From Rhizomys pruinosus (lineage: Eukaryota; Chordata; Mammalia; Rodentia; Spalacidae): a DNA stretch of 64,000 nt. The DNA lies in contig VZQC01004693.1 of NCBI GenBank assembly GCA_009823505.1, forward strand, positions 4,122,701-4,186,700, in the 5' to 3' direction. Under the pieces are notes generated by a model, which was not told where the DNA came from, made no database searches, and was given only the letters and a program-made list of their open reading frames with translations. A program made the translations under genes and the position numbers. Positions 10,228-22,199 of the stretch are shown here, in pieces (position 1 is the stretch's first letter; every line of letters begins with the position of its first letter).

Positions 10228-11090
10228 GTTTAGTAAGTCTGGGTTAGGGAGATAGTGCAGAGTTCTAAGGTGGAAGATTTGGTCTCAGCAGAATCAGGGG
10301 AGGGGAGAGTGAGAGGAATTGAATAAAGAAGAAAACGGGTTCTGACTTACCAGCTTCCTGGATAGGGTAAGTTTGTCCAGCAGGTCAGGCACCAGGGTTT
10401 GGGGTCACCTGAAGGGGGACTCAGCCACCTATGCTAGAGTGGTTAGTCAGGGTTAGGGAGTTAGTGCAGAGATGGAATTGGTGGTAGTCGGCAAGAGGAA
10501 CTGAATATCTTATTTGTGCTTTTGCACTGTCATTGAGCATATGGATGTTCTTCGTTGGGTATATGCCCAATAGGAACTTCTATTCTGCTTTAGTTTAATT
10601 GAATTTTGGCTCTATTTATATTGTTATGTAGCTTGGTTGGTTTTTGTTCAGCTATGAAAGATAAATTGGTATGTAATTCAGGTTCTTGCAGGGTATTTGA
10701 CTGGTCTGAGTAGTTGGTGGGACAAGGTAGTAAGTAGTAGTGGGCTGGTCAAAGTATTAGGAGGGCCTGTCTGTGTCACAGAGATCAGGAGCCACTGGAG
10801 TCTATGATAGGGAGTTTAGTGATTCTGGGTTAGGAAGCTAGTCCAGAGATCTGAGGTAGAGGAATTGGAGTGCGCTGCCTTCCAAGGCTAGCAGAAGACA
10901 GGGTGGGGTGGGTGAGAGAAATGGAATAGAGATGCAGTGGGTGGGACTCTTACCAGAGTCCTAGGTGAGCAAACCTATCAGGATCCAGGGAATGTGGGTG
11001 TGAGGACCATATGAGGAGGGACCTAGCAATCTGTGTTAGGGGGGTTAGCTAATCTGGGATAGGAAGGTAATCCAGAAATATGAGAGGCTT
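10228..11090 (-). repeat. tandem L1 5'-UTR-like monomers
   Basis: Similar segments begin near 10228, 10442, 10813 and 11043. Each opens with a GTTAG-TCTGGGTTAGG-type phrase, then TAGTGCAGAG or TAGTCCAGAG. Unit spacing is about 214 and 230 bp. The second unit is interrupted between about 10507 and 10800. Rodent L1s carry tandem promoter monomers of about this size upstream of ORF1, and these lie among L1 pieces of the same orientation. Confidence 0.6.
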
Positions 11091-12165
11091 AGATGAAATC
11101 TTAAAGTAGTTTTGATTTACATTTCCCTAATTGCTAAGGATGTTGAATACTTTTAAAAGGGTTTCTTGGTCATTTTTATTTCATCATTTGTGAACTCTCT
11201 GTTCAGATCCACAATCTATCTTTTAATTGGGTCATTTGTTTTCTTGATCTGTTTTGAATTCTTTATATATTCTGGATGTTAGTCCTCTGTTGGATGTGTA
11301 GCTGGTATAGATTTTCTCCCACTCTCTGTGTTTCTTCTTCACTTACTTGGTTGTTGTTGTTTTATTTTGTTGGGGATTTTTTGAAGTTTGTTTTGTGTAC
11401 TGATATGTGACCAATTATATTGCTTTGAGTATTTTTTGTAGGGCTGGTTTTATGAACATGAATTCTTTCAGCCTATTTGTGTAATGGAAAAAAATTTCCC
11501 ATCAGCTATGATAGATAGTTTTTTCTGGGTAAAGTATTCTGGATTGGGATCTATGATCATTTTAAACTTGGTATACTTTAGTTCAGGATCTTCTGGCTTT
11601 CATAGTTTACATTGAAAAGGCAATTCTGATGGATTTTCCTTTATATTTGACTTGTTGCTTTTCTCTTCCAACTTCTAATATTCTCTCTTTTTTCCTGTAA
11701 ATTTTATGTTTTTACAATGATATTCCATGGGGAGATTCTCATCTGGTACTCTCTATTTGATGTTCTGTGTGCGTCTTGCACCTGTACGTGTAAGTCTTTC
11801 TTTAATTTAGGGAATTTTTTTCTATAATCCTGTTGAAAATCTGGTCAATGCCATTTGCCTGGGATTCTTCTCCTTCTCCTGTGCTGATTATATGTAATGT
11901 TGGTCGTTTTATGGTGTCTCACATTTCCTGCATTTTCCATTCCTATGTTTTTACAACTACTCATCTCTTTGCTTGATCAGTCCAATTCTTCAACTTTATC
12001 ATCCAATCTTGATATTCTTTTTTTCCATTTCATTCATTCTGTTGGTGAGGATTTCTCCTCTCAGTATTTCATTTCCAAATTCATTTCAGTCTGTTTTCTT
12101 CAATATTCTATGTCTTTCATGAATTTTGTCAGAACTTTATCCCTATTCTCTTTTTGTTCTTTGAG

Positions 12166-12227
12166 TTGTGTGTGTGTATGTATGTGTGTATGTGTGTATG
12201 TGTGTATGTGTGTATGTGTGTGTGTGT
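12166..12227 (+). repeat. (TG)n/(TATG)n microsatellite
   Basis: Mixed TGTG and TATG repeats, within antisense L1 ORF1 sequence. Confidence 0.9.
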
Positions 12228-12929
12228 TCTTTAAATTTGTTGAGTTTTCAGATCATGTTTATGGTTTTTCTTCAAATTCTGTGTCCTGATTTCTTCTAGG
12301 GAGTTCTTATATAGAACTCTTCTATAGGACTGGTGGTGGTTTGTGGGGACATATTGCTTTTTCAGAACATTGTTTTTATTTGTGGTTTTGGCATGTGGGT
12401 TTCTTTTGTTGCTTGTGATACTGGTATGAAACTCAAGCCTCCCTTTGTTGAGCTGAAGTTTGATTCTATCCATACTACTGACATAGTTTAGTTGCTTTCA
12501 GATTGGTTATGAAAAGTTATTTGGTCTAGACTTCAGGTTCTGCCTTTTGATTTCATATTTGAGAAACCAGATGGATCAAGGCAGGTCCTCAGGAGCTCTC
12601 TCCAGGAGGCTGGAGCAACCCTGGCTAATTAAGTACACTGCAAGTAGCTGCTGAGGGATAAGGCCAAGGTCCAGGGAAAGGTGATGGAAACAATGTGCTG
12701 GCCCCTACTAGCCCTGGAACAGTGAGAGGGACTGCAGATGGTTCCAAATCAGGAGCATGGATATATTGGGATTTGGGCAGCTTACCTCAGGAGACTGAGT
12801 TAAGCACCCTTACCTGATCAGATCAGATATTTTTAAAAAGAAGTTTAAAATATATGATGTCTGTAAGAGACCTGTTTTATATTTTAGATTACATGCATAC
12901 TGGATATGTATGTAATATATAGAGATGGG

Positions 12930-12931
12930 AA

Positions 12932-12975
<44 letters not shown>

Positions 12976-12981
12976 TATATA
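12930..12981 (+). repeat. (AT)n microsatellite
   Basis: Near-perfect AT run interrupted once by ATGT. Confidence 0.95.
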
Positions 12982-13142
12982 GTATATAGTATATGTAAAC
13001 CCACAACATAAACAAATAAAAAATATTGTCTTTAGTTTTTTATTGATGTCTAAGACAATCCCTTGGCTCCTTATTTATTCTCAGATTCTCACTTTGCTGA
13101 GTCCACTGAGTAATGATTCATTTACCAACCCTTTTTAGTTAT

Positions 13143-13608
13143 TGTATTAGTCAGGGTTCTCTAAAGAAATGGAATCAATAGAACGAATATATAGCTATAT
13201 ACAGATTTATTGATTTGCTCAGGTGACAGAGTTCAAGGAATCCAACGATAGCCACTGGAGACGCTGAGAGTCCAGGGAACTGCTCAGTCCACAAGGCTGG
13301 ATGTCTCAGTAGTCCCAATCTGGTGCTGAAGGCCAGATGGATTCCAGGAGATCTGCTGGTCTCAGTACCTGCTGGGATCTGAAGGGTTGATCACAGCAGC
13401 AAGATGAGCTCACCAATGAGAGAGAAGCAAGCCACAGGAAAAAGGGACCAGCTCCCTCTACCATGGCCTTTTATACTGCCTACTAGCAGAAAGTAACACC
13501 TACTTTAGGGTGGGCCATCCAGCTTGAGGTAGTCCAATCTGAAGATCTTTTTCTCTTATTTGTTCATCCCTAGTCCAGTCAAGTTGACACCGAGGATTAA
13601 CCATCACA
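13143..13608 (-). mobile_element. ERVL-type LTR (MLT2-like), 3' LTR
   Basis: Read on the minus strand it starts TGTGATGGTTAATC with a GTGTCAACTTGAC segment and ends AACCCTGACTAATACA. These are the hallmark ends of MLT2/ERVL LTRs, with TG...CA termini. A polypurine stretch (ATGGGGTGGA) lies just upstream of its minus-strand 5' end, as expected before a 3' LTR. Internal ERVL pol sequence continues at 13609-14520. Confidence 0.8.
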
Positions 13609-14520
13609 AGTCCACCCCATGTCAACTTGACACCCAATAAATAGCCTCTCCTTATGTTATGCTTAAATGTCGAGTGCAAACAATGGTAACGTCATAATTC
13701 CACCTAACATGTTATAAGTGTCCCATGCGCAACCACAAAGCATTATATCATAGAGTAGGTGGTAATGTCCTTGAGGAACACTTAATCCTTCAGTATCTAA
13801 TAACCTAAATATGACAACACTTAACACTTATCTCAGTTGTACATTCAAAAGGGAACAACACAAGTATCTGCTTAATATATGTATATATGAACAAGCACAT
13901 TCTTAACCAAATAGGACAAAAGTTAATATCTATTACAATCCACATTTTGGCAACTGGTCCCATGACCTCAGCTAATATTTATGACTACCTTCTTCTACTA
14001 CCCGTTCTGTATTTCCTCCACCATCAGCAAGCACCTCTACAGGTCTTGGTTCTTTCCCTGGAGGAGTGAGACCCATACCTTCCTCCCTGAAGGGTCTGGG
14101 CCATTTGTTGTCCTGTCTGGTTTGGGTTGTTGGAGTTTCCCATTGAACTTAATCACAGGACATGGTAGCACCAGAAGGCACCCTACAGCATCTCCTGCCT
14201 TCCAGACATAATCTTCCTTGCCTCCATTGTGGAGAAAAAGTCCAATTTCCCCCCTGGTAGTCTGGATCAATCACTCCTCCTACTACTGTTATTCCTCGCT
14301 TAGCCTGTTGGCTTAAGGGCAGTAGAAGCCCAAAGTGGCCAGGCCAAAGTCTTAGCTTCCAGTTCAATGGAACGTTTGCTGTGTCTCCTGGCAAAAGCAC
14401 TCCCCCCTTTGGAGCCAAAACTTCTAGACCAGCAGAATGCAAGGTCGTGGATACAGGAAGCAAAAATTTTCCTATTGGGTCACTAGGGGTGATAGAGTTA
14501 TAATCCATTCTTGGTGGATT
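13609..14520 (-). pseudogene. ERVL pol 3' end with dUTPase domain, broken
   Basis: Class III (ERVL) retroviruses carry a dUTPase at the end of pol. On the minus strand, 14508 to about 14250 reads a trimeric-dUTPase-like domain: motif 1 PGDTANVPLNWKL, motif 2 PGHFGLLLPLSQQAKRG and motif 3 GVIDPDYQG. A frameshift near 14255 moves the continuation into another frame (14270-14037). dUTPase removes dUTP to limit uracil in viral DNA; this copy is inactive. It is followed by the polypurine tract and LTR. No envelope gene is visible, as is normal for ERVL. Confidence 0.8.
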
Positions 14521-15477
14521 TTTAAAAGAAAATAAGAACCATTAACTAAGTACTAATTGCATGTCTTGGGGCATGATAGTGTGGTTGTGTTGATGGATGA
14601 TAAAGAGGTGAAAAAGTACTCTCTCCATTCCTTCTCAAAGGTACTCTAGTTGGCATCCTTCCCACTGTGGAACTGCCTGCCTTTGTGCCCTGCCCATTAG
14701 GGACCTAGTCCTCTAAGACTCCATCTGATGTAGAAAGTTATCTACCTAGACATCTGAACCCTCTATTCCAGCAGTACCTGTTTCACAAGTAGGTCTTCTT
14801 TATACCCATAGTAAAAGTGAGGGGAAGGAATGGAAGCAAAGTATCTACAGGGTGGGATGTTGGGGCTGTAGGTGAGCTAGATTGTCTCAGTGCTTGAAAT
14901 TAAGGTGATTCTTGGAGCACTTGTGATTATCATGGCTTTAGTTGAGGTCAATGAAGATGGATGAGTTGTTCAGCAGTTGGCTATTGCTCTAAGCTCCTAC
15001 TAAAGGAAAAATGTAGGAAGTACTACTGACAAATGTCTATCTGGCTCCCCTGGCTGCCCTGATCCAGGGTCTGCATTATTCCTAGGCCATCAGGATTTAG
15101 CTCAATGCTCCCCTGGGAATTGTGAGGCTATCTATCTGGTCCTCATTACCATGAATAATCGAAAGTTGGAAGAATGTCAGAAGGCAGCTATGAACAGTGC
15201 TTTTTACCTACCATAAAGTGCTGGCAGTTGGCAGGAAAATCATTTCATGGAAGGTCCCTAGAACGTGCTGATCCACGAAGCTAGAATAAGCCTCTTTAAA
15301 TCAATCATGCCATGGTTTTTGCCTCATTACCAGAATTATTGTTCAGACTAAAGAAGTCAGTAAATATTAGAAAGTACATTTCGTTGCAAAACAGATTGCA
15401 GTCCCAAATAGAGATACTGCATATGAACAGAAACATGCTGTTTACAGCTGTCTTTCAGCCACAATTCTAAATAATGT
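14521..15477. other. no recognised feature
   Basis: Mostly unclassified. Part may be diverged ERVL integrase sequence on the minus strand, but I cannot show motifs. There are no long reading frames. Confidence 0.4.
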
Positions 15478-16189
15478 ATTTTACAAAAAATGCAAAGGGC
15501 TTACAAGTACCAAAGCAGATATCACAAATCACCCCTCCAGCATCACAAATTAAAAGCAAGCCTAACTGTCCACCAGAGGTGCTCCGAGACCAGGCAGAAT
15601 AAAACCAGAGAGGCTCAATTTTTAGAACTACTTTAGGTAACTGTTTTTTCCAAGGAAAAAGTGGCTTTTTGGTTTTCTCTTTCTGATTATTCTATTTATT
15701 ATTTTTCATTAGTGCGTTTTTAATTTAGGACCTGTCTCCTTTGCATAAAGCAGGTACTTGATGTTATTCACTAAAAAAATGCTGTAGCTTTGAAGAGGGA
15801 AGTGTTCATTTCAAATGGCTTTCTATTCATCAGCCTTATTACTATGAATTCTCTGTTTCCAAAGTATAGAGAGAACTGAAACTGTAGGGTCAAATACATA
15901 GTGGTTTTTACCTTGGGAAACTGAGTCACTTTCCTATGCTGGATTTCCAGGGTCTTTATGCTGAAATGCTTCACTTGGAGCCAACCTTTTAACCATTTAT
16001 TCTCTTATTCTCCTCTGAAATGGGGAAGATAGTCTCTTGGAAGCTGAGAATCTGCTAACCATTGTACCCACAGGCATATTCGCTTCCCACATCTAAAATA
16101 GTAGATGATCAGTATATAATCACACATCCATGCTAGATGTGGTTCTTGTTTTCTTCTTATTGTTGTTATTTTAAACAGGTTGTTCATGT
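15478..16189. other. unannotated, single-copy looking apart from the duplication
   Basis: No repeat family or gene recognised. The counterpart in the second copy (25118-26100) is heavily altered. Confidence 0.4.
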
Positions 16190-16296
16190 ATCCCCAGGTG
16201 GCCTGTAGGCCTGGCTGGCCTTGATCTCACAGAGATCCACCTGCCTCTGCTTCCTGAATGCTAGTATTAAAGGCATGTGCCACCAGATCTGGCTTA
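16190..16296 (-). repeat. B1 SINE fragment
   Basis: Antisense B1 body with the CTGGCTGGCCTTGATCTCAC block through ATTAAAGGCATGTGCCACCA. It is diverged and its tail is missing. Confidence 0.75.
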
Positions 16297-16644
16297 GATG
16301 CATTTCTTAAGCAATGGATTGCCAATGTGTTCACTGTCGGGCAACAGATTTTTTTCATCTTTATATTTTGGATGCTTTTTTAATCTACACAAATGGACCT
16401 TAAATAAGGTCCATTTCTCAGTTTATCTTCCTCTCTTCCTCACCAGTATCCCCCTCCCCATCCCTGCCAAAGTGAATAGTTTCAAGTCTTTTGCTTTGCT
16501 TCAAATTGATTTATTATCTGATTTAATTCAAGAACTATTATTGAAAACATACTCAGCTAACTATCTAAACTTAAATTGTAATCTGTCATTTCTTTCAGAG
16601 TTACATTATTTAAGAAAAGTTTTTAAAGTGAACTTGAGGTCCAG

Positions 16645-16875
16645 GTTTTATTTATTCCTTTTTATTATATTTTTATATGTATGAGTGTATTGCCTGCATG
16701 TACATAAGTACATCCATGTTATCCAGTGCTGAGGAGGTCAGAAGAGAGTGTCAGATCCCCTGTAACTGGAGTTATGGACAATTGTCAGCCATCATGTGGG
16801 TGCTGAGGTATGAACCCAGGACTTCTGCAAGAACAGCCAGGGCTCTTAACCACTGAGCCATTTCTCCAGCCCCCC
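16645..16875 (-). repeat. B3/B2-type SINE, older copy
   Basis: Antisense tRNA SINE ending CCATTTCTCCAGCCCC. CpGs have decayed relative to the copies at 21008 and 23234, so it is older. The second-copy counterpart is at about 26810-27045. Confidence 0.85.
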
Positions 16876-16979
16876 AGTTTCATGTTTTAAATTTTCCTTC
16901 AGGTGTATTAAATTCAACTCAACCAAATTCTTGGCTTGAAACACATTGTCATTGTTGGTCCATAGTCTTATTTGAAAAT

Positions 16980-17706
16980 ATTTGTTAACGATTATGTATT
17001 AACATTTATGTGTATATGTGCATGTATGTGCAGGCCAGCTGGCATGTGTATGCATTTACATATGAAAGCCAGAAGTTACTTTAGGTGTCATTCTTGAGGA
17101 GCTGTCCATTTGGGATTTTTTTTTATATAAGATCTCTTAGTGAAACCTAAAACTCTCAGCTTTGGTTAATGTGGTGATTTGAATGAGAATGTCCCCCATA
17201 GGCTTTAAGTATTCCAACATTTTGTCCCCAGTTGGTGGCACTGTTTGGGGAGGTCTTAGAAGGTGTGACCATGCTGGAGGAAGTACGTTACTGGGGACAG
17301 GCTTAGAGAGCTTAATAAACCTTGCTAGTTTCCAGAGGCTCTCTCTTGACTTCCTGTGCTCATTGCGAGATGTGAACCTCAGCTTTCTGCTCCAGCTCCG
17401 GCCACCATGCCTCCTACCACAATGGACTCTGATTCCCTGGAACCGTCAATCATAAGCTCAAATAAAGTCTTCCTTTTATAAGTGCCCTTGGTCATGGTGG
17501 TTTTATCACAGCAACAGAAAAGTGACTAATACAGTTAGGTTGACTGGCCAGGGAGCCCCAATGATCTGCCAGTCTCTGCCTCCTCAGTGCTGAGGTTAGA
17601 GGCTCACAACACCTATGGATTTTTACATGTGGGTCGGGGTTCTGTAGCCAGGTCATTATGCTGGTATAGCAAGCACTTTACCAACTGTGCCACCTCACCA
17701 GCCCCA
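16980..17706 (-). repeat. B4-type composite SINE split by URR1
   Basis: The left part (16980-17168, with AGTTACTTTAGGTGTCATTC) and right part (17537-17706, with a B1-like section and ending CCACCTCACCAGCCCC) form one antisense B4 (tRNA-ID plus B1) SINE. A URR1 element sits between them. Confidence 0.7.
17169..17536 (+). mobile_element. URR1 non-autonomous hAT DNA transposon
   Basis: It begins GTGGTGATTTGAATGAGAAT and runs through the GGTGGCACTGTTTGGGGAGG block. It ends with AGTCTTCCTTTTATAAG, GGTCATGGTGGTTTTATCAC and CAACAGAAAAGTGACTAATAC. This is the conserved layout of rodent URR1. It has no coding capacity. Confidence 0.8.
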
Positions 17707-17924
17707 ATATTTGTTTTTTGATAAACATGATTAGTGCTACAATTAGAGTACACGCCCTGACACAACACTAAGACAACTCCATCAGTCCTGTGTGCCAGCA
17801 ATTCTGTTGTCCGAAGTCCTCCAGCACTCACCTGTGTCACTTTCATACAGTTTGTGCATAAATCCTCATGTAAGACAAAATAGAAATATTAAATATATTG
17901 TTTGATATATAAAACATAAACCAA

Positions 17925-18080
17925 GAGAAGGAAGGAAGGAAGGGAGAGGAAGGGAGAAAGGAACCAGGAATGCAGGAAGGAATAAAGGAGCATGAAGATA
18001 GGAAGATAGGACAGCAAAGGACAGAAGGAAGGAAGGAAGGAAGGAAGGAAGGAAGGAAGGAAGGAAAGAAGGGAGGGTAG
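17925..18080 (+). repeat. (GGAA)n purine-rich microsatellite
   Basis: Imperfect GGAA repeats, perfect at about 18026-18065. The second-copy version (28207-28372) differs by many indels. Confidence 0.9.
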
Positions 18081-20099
18081 GAGGGGCAAGGGAGGAAATG
18101 CTTATCTTATATTCTCCCTTTGTGAATGGTATTATTCTGAAATTATGTTGTATAAATCAGAGAACCACTTCTGCAGAATAATAAATCTACTGTAAAAGAT
18201 CAGAAGATGCATCATTTATTCTCAGTAACTTCAAGTAAGGTTAATGCAATATTAACAATTCATTAATATTCATCTATGTATCCTACTGTTATTCAATAAC
18301 TTCTCATCAAGTTTGCAACATAAAATATGAAAAAAAGTTTTAAACCAAAAAACTTATGGTTCAATATCTGGCAAAAAGACTCTGAGGGGAATGTAACGTA
18401 GAATTGATACATAGTTATATATCAAAAGACACAAATCACCATATGAGCCTGCCTTGAAACAGCACAGCAGAATGTATCAGTGGTTCTGTGATTACTTGAA
18501 AGGTCTGAGTCCTGCTGGTTCTGCCTGCCAGTCTTCTGGGCCCGACACAGCACAGTTGTCATGGCATTGAGTGCTGATGCAGATAGACTCCAGGGATGCA
18601 GCATTTCACCTAACTGTGTGTGTTTTATGACTGTGTGTTATTTTCCAAAGCTATTCCTACCTGACCACAAGGCTATAGGAGATGAGACAAGACTACTGTG
18701 TTTCTTCTTGTTTATTAAAAATTAAGTAGAAAAATAAACTAATTTTAATATCTAAAAATACTTCAAACTTATCACACATATTATATGATATTAACAATCT
18801 GATCCAAATAATTGCTCCCACTAATTTCATATGTACATTTTCAGCTCACATAAATACATCTTAAAAAAACATATTTTTTCAAGCACTTCGTACACAAAGC
18901 ATCCCTCAGAATTTCCTAGATAAGTTTTCAGTGCCTGACACTATAATAGCTCATGATTTAATTCCCTGTTTACCTTCAGGCTACTCGCAGGAACCTAGTC
19001 TTTGAATCTAATGAGACTTTGCCATTAATAATCAGAGCTGACCCTTCCACTCAGTCGTTGCCATTCTCTCCACTGAGTTGCAGCATCAAATCCAATCTGG
19101 CTATGAAGGTTCACTCTGCATGCCTGAGGAAGCTGAGTAGCTCCTCATTCTTCATCTGGAAGATTCAGACCCATATGCACACATCCCTCCTACAAGGCAA
19201 TTTGCACAGCAGCATGGAGCCCTGGATTCCATGCAGGAGGAGAGCCATTGGCTATCCTCTGGCGCTGGTGTTGAAGTTCTGGCTGCATGGGAGACAAGTC
19301 TGAGACATCAGAAATAAAATTGTCAGATATTATCCTAGTTATATGGTATAGAGGAAATTGTTAAACAGTTAAGCATGGGCTGTGATCTAATGAAAGAGGG
19401 AAAGTCTCTTCATTTCTCATGGTCTCAGGGGCTGTAGTTATGGAAGGAAATTTTGATGAATTTCTATTGTTATATAATGGAACTCTCCTTCTGTGTAGCC
19501 AGCATACATACTGGTCTCTGTGCCTTTTGCAGGAGAAGACACATACACACAAAAAGGTGGGACTTGACATGTGCCAAACATTAGCACTGTGCTAGGCATT
19601 CCTCTTTTAGAGGTGAGACAACCTTGGCCCAGGCAACTTGGCTAATTGGCAGGCAGTTGTCAGAGTCAGGTAGGAAGCTTGACTTTTTGTCTGTCTTTAA
19701 AGAAATTTAGAAAGTAATTGAGGAAGGCACAAGAAAAAGAAGTATGGTGTGCTCACTAATGGCTAGAAGATGGGACCATACTATAATTGTGAATGAAGTA
19801 GAAGAAAATAGGTGATATTTATATAGAAAGATACCAGACCAGGGAACATATTCAAGATACTGAACACCAAGGAGGGGTGGAGCATGCTGATTTCCTATGA
19901 TATGGATGTAAGAGAGCTGATCTGTTTTTAAAGGTCCAGGTTTTACAGCAGTGTTCATAGGAATGGAAAGGAAGTATCTGTATCACAAGAGATTGTTTCC
20001 AACATTCACAGAATGGTTAGAACCAATATATGTAATAGCATATATTAAACAAAAGTGCATTAAATAAATTATGGCAATATTTTGAGAGATGCAGTGTTT
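18081..20099. other. unannotated stretch, no gene supported
   Basis: AT-rich, without recognised repeats. A 94-codon plus-strand frame at 19019-19303 and an 83-codon minus-strand frame at 19707-19958 are open in both copies. The copies are near-identical here, so this gives no evidence of selection. Confidence 0.4.
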
Positions 20100-20560
20100 T
20101 AACAAAGAAAACAAATGACCCAATTTAAAAAACTGGTTATGGATCAAAAGAGGAAATAATAACAGCTAAGAAACACTGTTAAAAGTATTCAACATCCTTA
20201 ATAATTAGGGAATTGTAAATCAGAACAACTTTAATATTTCATCTAACAGCCAACCACTGTGGAAATCATCACAGAGAGCTCTTACAAAAGCTAAAAATAA
20301 ATCTATATATGCTGCATTCATACCACCCAATAGACGCATCTTTTTGCAGAAATACTTGCACAGCTATGTTTGTTGTTTCTTTTTCAAAATAGCTAAGAAA
20401 TGCAAACAACCTATGTCTCAAATCGTGAATAGATAATAAAAATATAGTACATTTATACAATGGAGTCCTGCTCAGCAGTACAAAAAATGAATTCATGAAT
20501 TTTGCAGGTAAATGTATGTAACTAGAAACTGTTATACTAACTAAAGTAACACATGTGGTG
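20100..20560 (+). repeat. old L1 ORF2 3' remnant
   Basis: The stretch 20455-20560 reads as a decayed plus-strand L1 ORF2 C-terminus, parallel to the minus-strand end at 2731-2900 (AATGGAGTCCTGCTCAGCAG, then AACTGTTATACTAACTAAAG). The AACATCCTTAATAATTAGGG stretch at 20190 is the usual upstream neighbour. Confidence 0.65.
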
Positions 20561-21007
20561 TCACTCTGCCACATGTGGAGGTGGATGCATGAACCTTGTC
20601 CACTAGGTGACAGGGAAAAGGGAAAAAGAAAGACAGCCGCCAGCAGCTGTCCTAAACCTTGGGGCCAAAGGCTGACAACCTTTCCACTGCCCACCTGTCT
20701 CATCTCACATCTACATCAGGCAATGCCTTATGGGCACTCCCAGATCCTCCAAGCTGTTGCCTGCTAGGCACTTCACAGCCCAATGCCAGACTGTGCTTGT
20801 TCAGCACTCTATAGTCTAATTCCAGCCTGGGCACTCACTCACCACACATCAGTGTCCTTGCTGCCAGCACCCCTGATTCCCTAGGCTGGCATCTGATTGA
20901 TTTTCCCCAGTCAAATCTGCTAGCACACAAGCCTGATAGGCTAAAATTACACTTGCAAAATAACGGCCAGGAGTCCCAGTCTGATGGTAAGAAGGACTTG
21001 TCTTTTT
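20561..21007. other. unassigned, possible old L1 3' or LTR sequence
   Basis: A C-rich stretch follows the L1 C-terminal remnant without a poly(A). I cannot assign it. The second copy is at about 30880-31310. Confidence 0.3.
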
Positions 21008-21235
21008 TTTTTTTTCCGTATGTGTATCAATGTACTGTCTGCATGAAAGTTTGTGCACCCGTGTCGTGCAATGCCGCGGAGGTCAGAAGAGGGTGTCATA
21101 TTCCCCTGGAACTGGAGTTCTCCTGGAACTGGAGTTTCAAATGGTTCTCGGCCGCCATGTGGGTGCTGGGGATCGAACCCAGGTCCTCTGTAAGAGCGGT
21201 CGGCGCTCTTAACTGCTAGGCCATCTCTCCAGCCC
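21008..21235 (-). repeat. B3/B2-type SINE with internal duplication
   Basis: Antisense. It carries the tandem duplication in the body (CTGGAACTGGAGTT repeated as CTGGAACTGGAGTTT). Target duplication AGGACTTGTCTTTT at about 20994 and 21237. CpGs are largely intact. Confidence 0.9.
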
Positions 21236-21257
21236 CAGGACTTGTCTTTTTATTTGC

Positions 21258-21495
21258 AGCATTTTTATTTATTTATTTATTTATTTAGTATTTTTTATGT
21301 GTATGAGTGTACTGTCTGCATATAGGTTGGTGCACCCATGTCGTGCAATGCCGTGGAGGTCAGAAGAGGGCATCGGATTCCCCTGGAACTGGAGTTAAGA
21401 TGGTCCTTAGCCGCCATGTGTGTGCTGGGAATAGAACCCGGGTACTCTGCAAGAGCAGTCGGCACTCGTAACCGCTGAGCCATCTCTCCAGCCCC
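21258..21495 (-). repeat. B3/B2-type SINE without internal duplication
   Basis: Antisense, with a (TTTA)n tail at 21267-21288. It lies about 20 bp from the preceding SINE in the same orientation. It lacks the internal duplication. Confidence 0.9.
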
Positions 21496-22199
21496 AGAAT
21501 TCTGTTTTTATACCCAGAGTGACATCATATCCCTGGTTTCAGCCAGTGCCTCAAGTTCTGTAACATCAAGAGTACTAACATCAGGAGGAGAACTCATGAA
21601 TGCTTTTGGTCTCAAGGCAGCCAAATCCTGCCTGGGGCCAGGTAATTTAGTACAAAGAAGCCACAGGTAGCCTCCTTTTTACCTACAAGCACAGACTCAG
21701 AAAGATAGGCAACATGTTTTCTTTCATTTCTGGATCTTAGCTCCAATTTCCTAGACATGAGGACATAGACTGATTGAAACCACAGGAACCAGGAAAATGG
21801 AAAGAAACCATGGATATAAAGCAGAAGAAGGAGTTCGAGAGAGGGGGGCATAGTAGGAGGCAGGTGTTATTGAGAAGGAAATGCAGAAAGGGAGGTACTT
21901 TAAAGAGAGTAGTGAGGGTTACAAACGGGGAGTGAGAGAAGAAAAAAATAATGCTTAAATGGTATGAAAAACCAGAAGGAAATGTATTAGTTCAAAGTCC
22001 AAATGAAAAACACACATATAATAAGTATATGGGTGCAAATGTATAGTTGAAGGCTGTATAACAAAAAACACATTGTCAGGCAAGAGAAACCTCCCTTCAT
22101 GCTGTTTGTCAGGATAGTCCAAGAGACTCTGAAATAACACAGGCTATTATTATAGCCATTGATTGCTTCCCAGGACTGGAAGGTAAGACCCAATGTCTT
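21496..22199. other. mostly unannotated; L1 3'-type fragment at about 22010-22190
   Basis: The 22010-22190 part is the reverse complement of a sequence similar to 2203-2360 (GGGTCTTACCTTC and AGGGAGGTT blocks), here running antisense. The rest is not recognised. Confidence 0.4.

Larger units (their letters stand above)
9003..12830 (-). mobile_element. mosaic of antisense L1 pieces
   Basis: An L1 3' end (minus strand) starts near 9003 and gives way to 3' UTR-like sequence up to about 9930. Then come a partial B1 (9935-10010) and tandem 5'-UTR-like monomers (10228-11090). Next is a piece matching the ORF2 3' region (11100-11390, similar to 3450-3700), then ORF1-like sequence (11420-12290) and a further 5' leader (12300-12830, similar to 36030-36420). 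The order is not that of a single L1, so at least two insertions or rearrangements are present. Confidence 0.65.

Noticed and set aside
14521..15477. Possible ERVL integrase upstream of the dUTPase.
   Set aside because: The position is right, but I could not see zinc-binding or catalytic motifs in any minus-strand frame.
17925..18080. Direct repeats that might suggest a CRISPR array or satellite.
   Set aside because: They are a plain tetranucleotide microsatellite with no spacers. The genome is a rodent's.
19019..19303. A 94-codon frame that is preserved in both 10 kb copies (also 18422-18604 and 19707-19958).
   Set aside because: The DNA itself is near-identical and probably the same locus represented twice, so preservation says nothing about selection. 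No domains or splice context.
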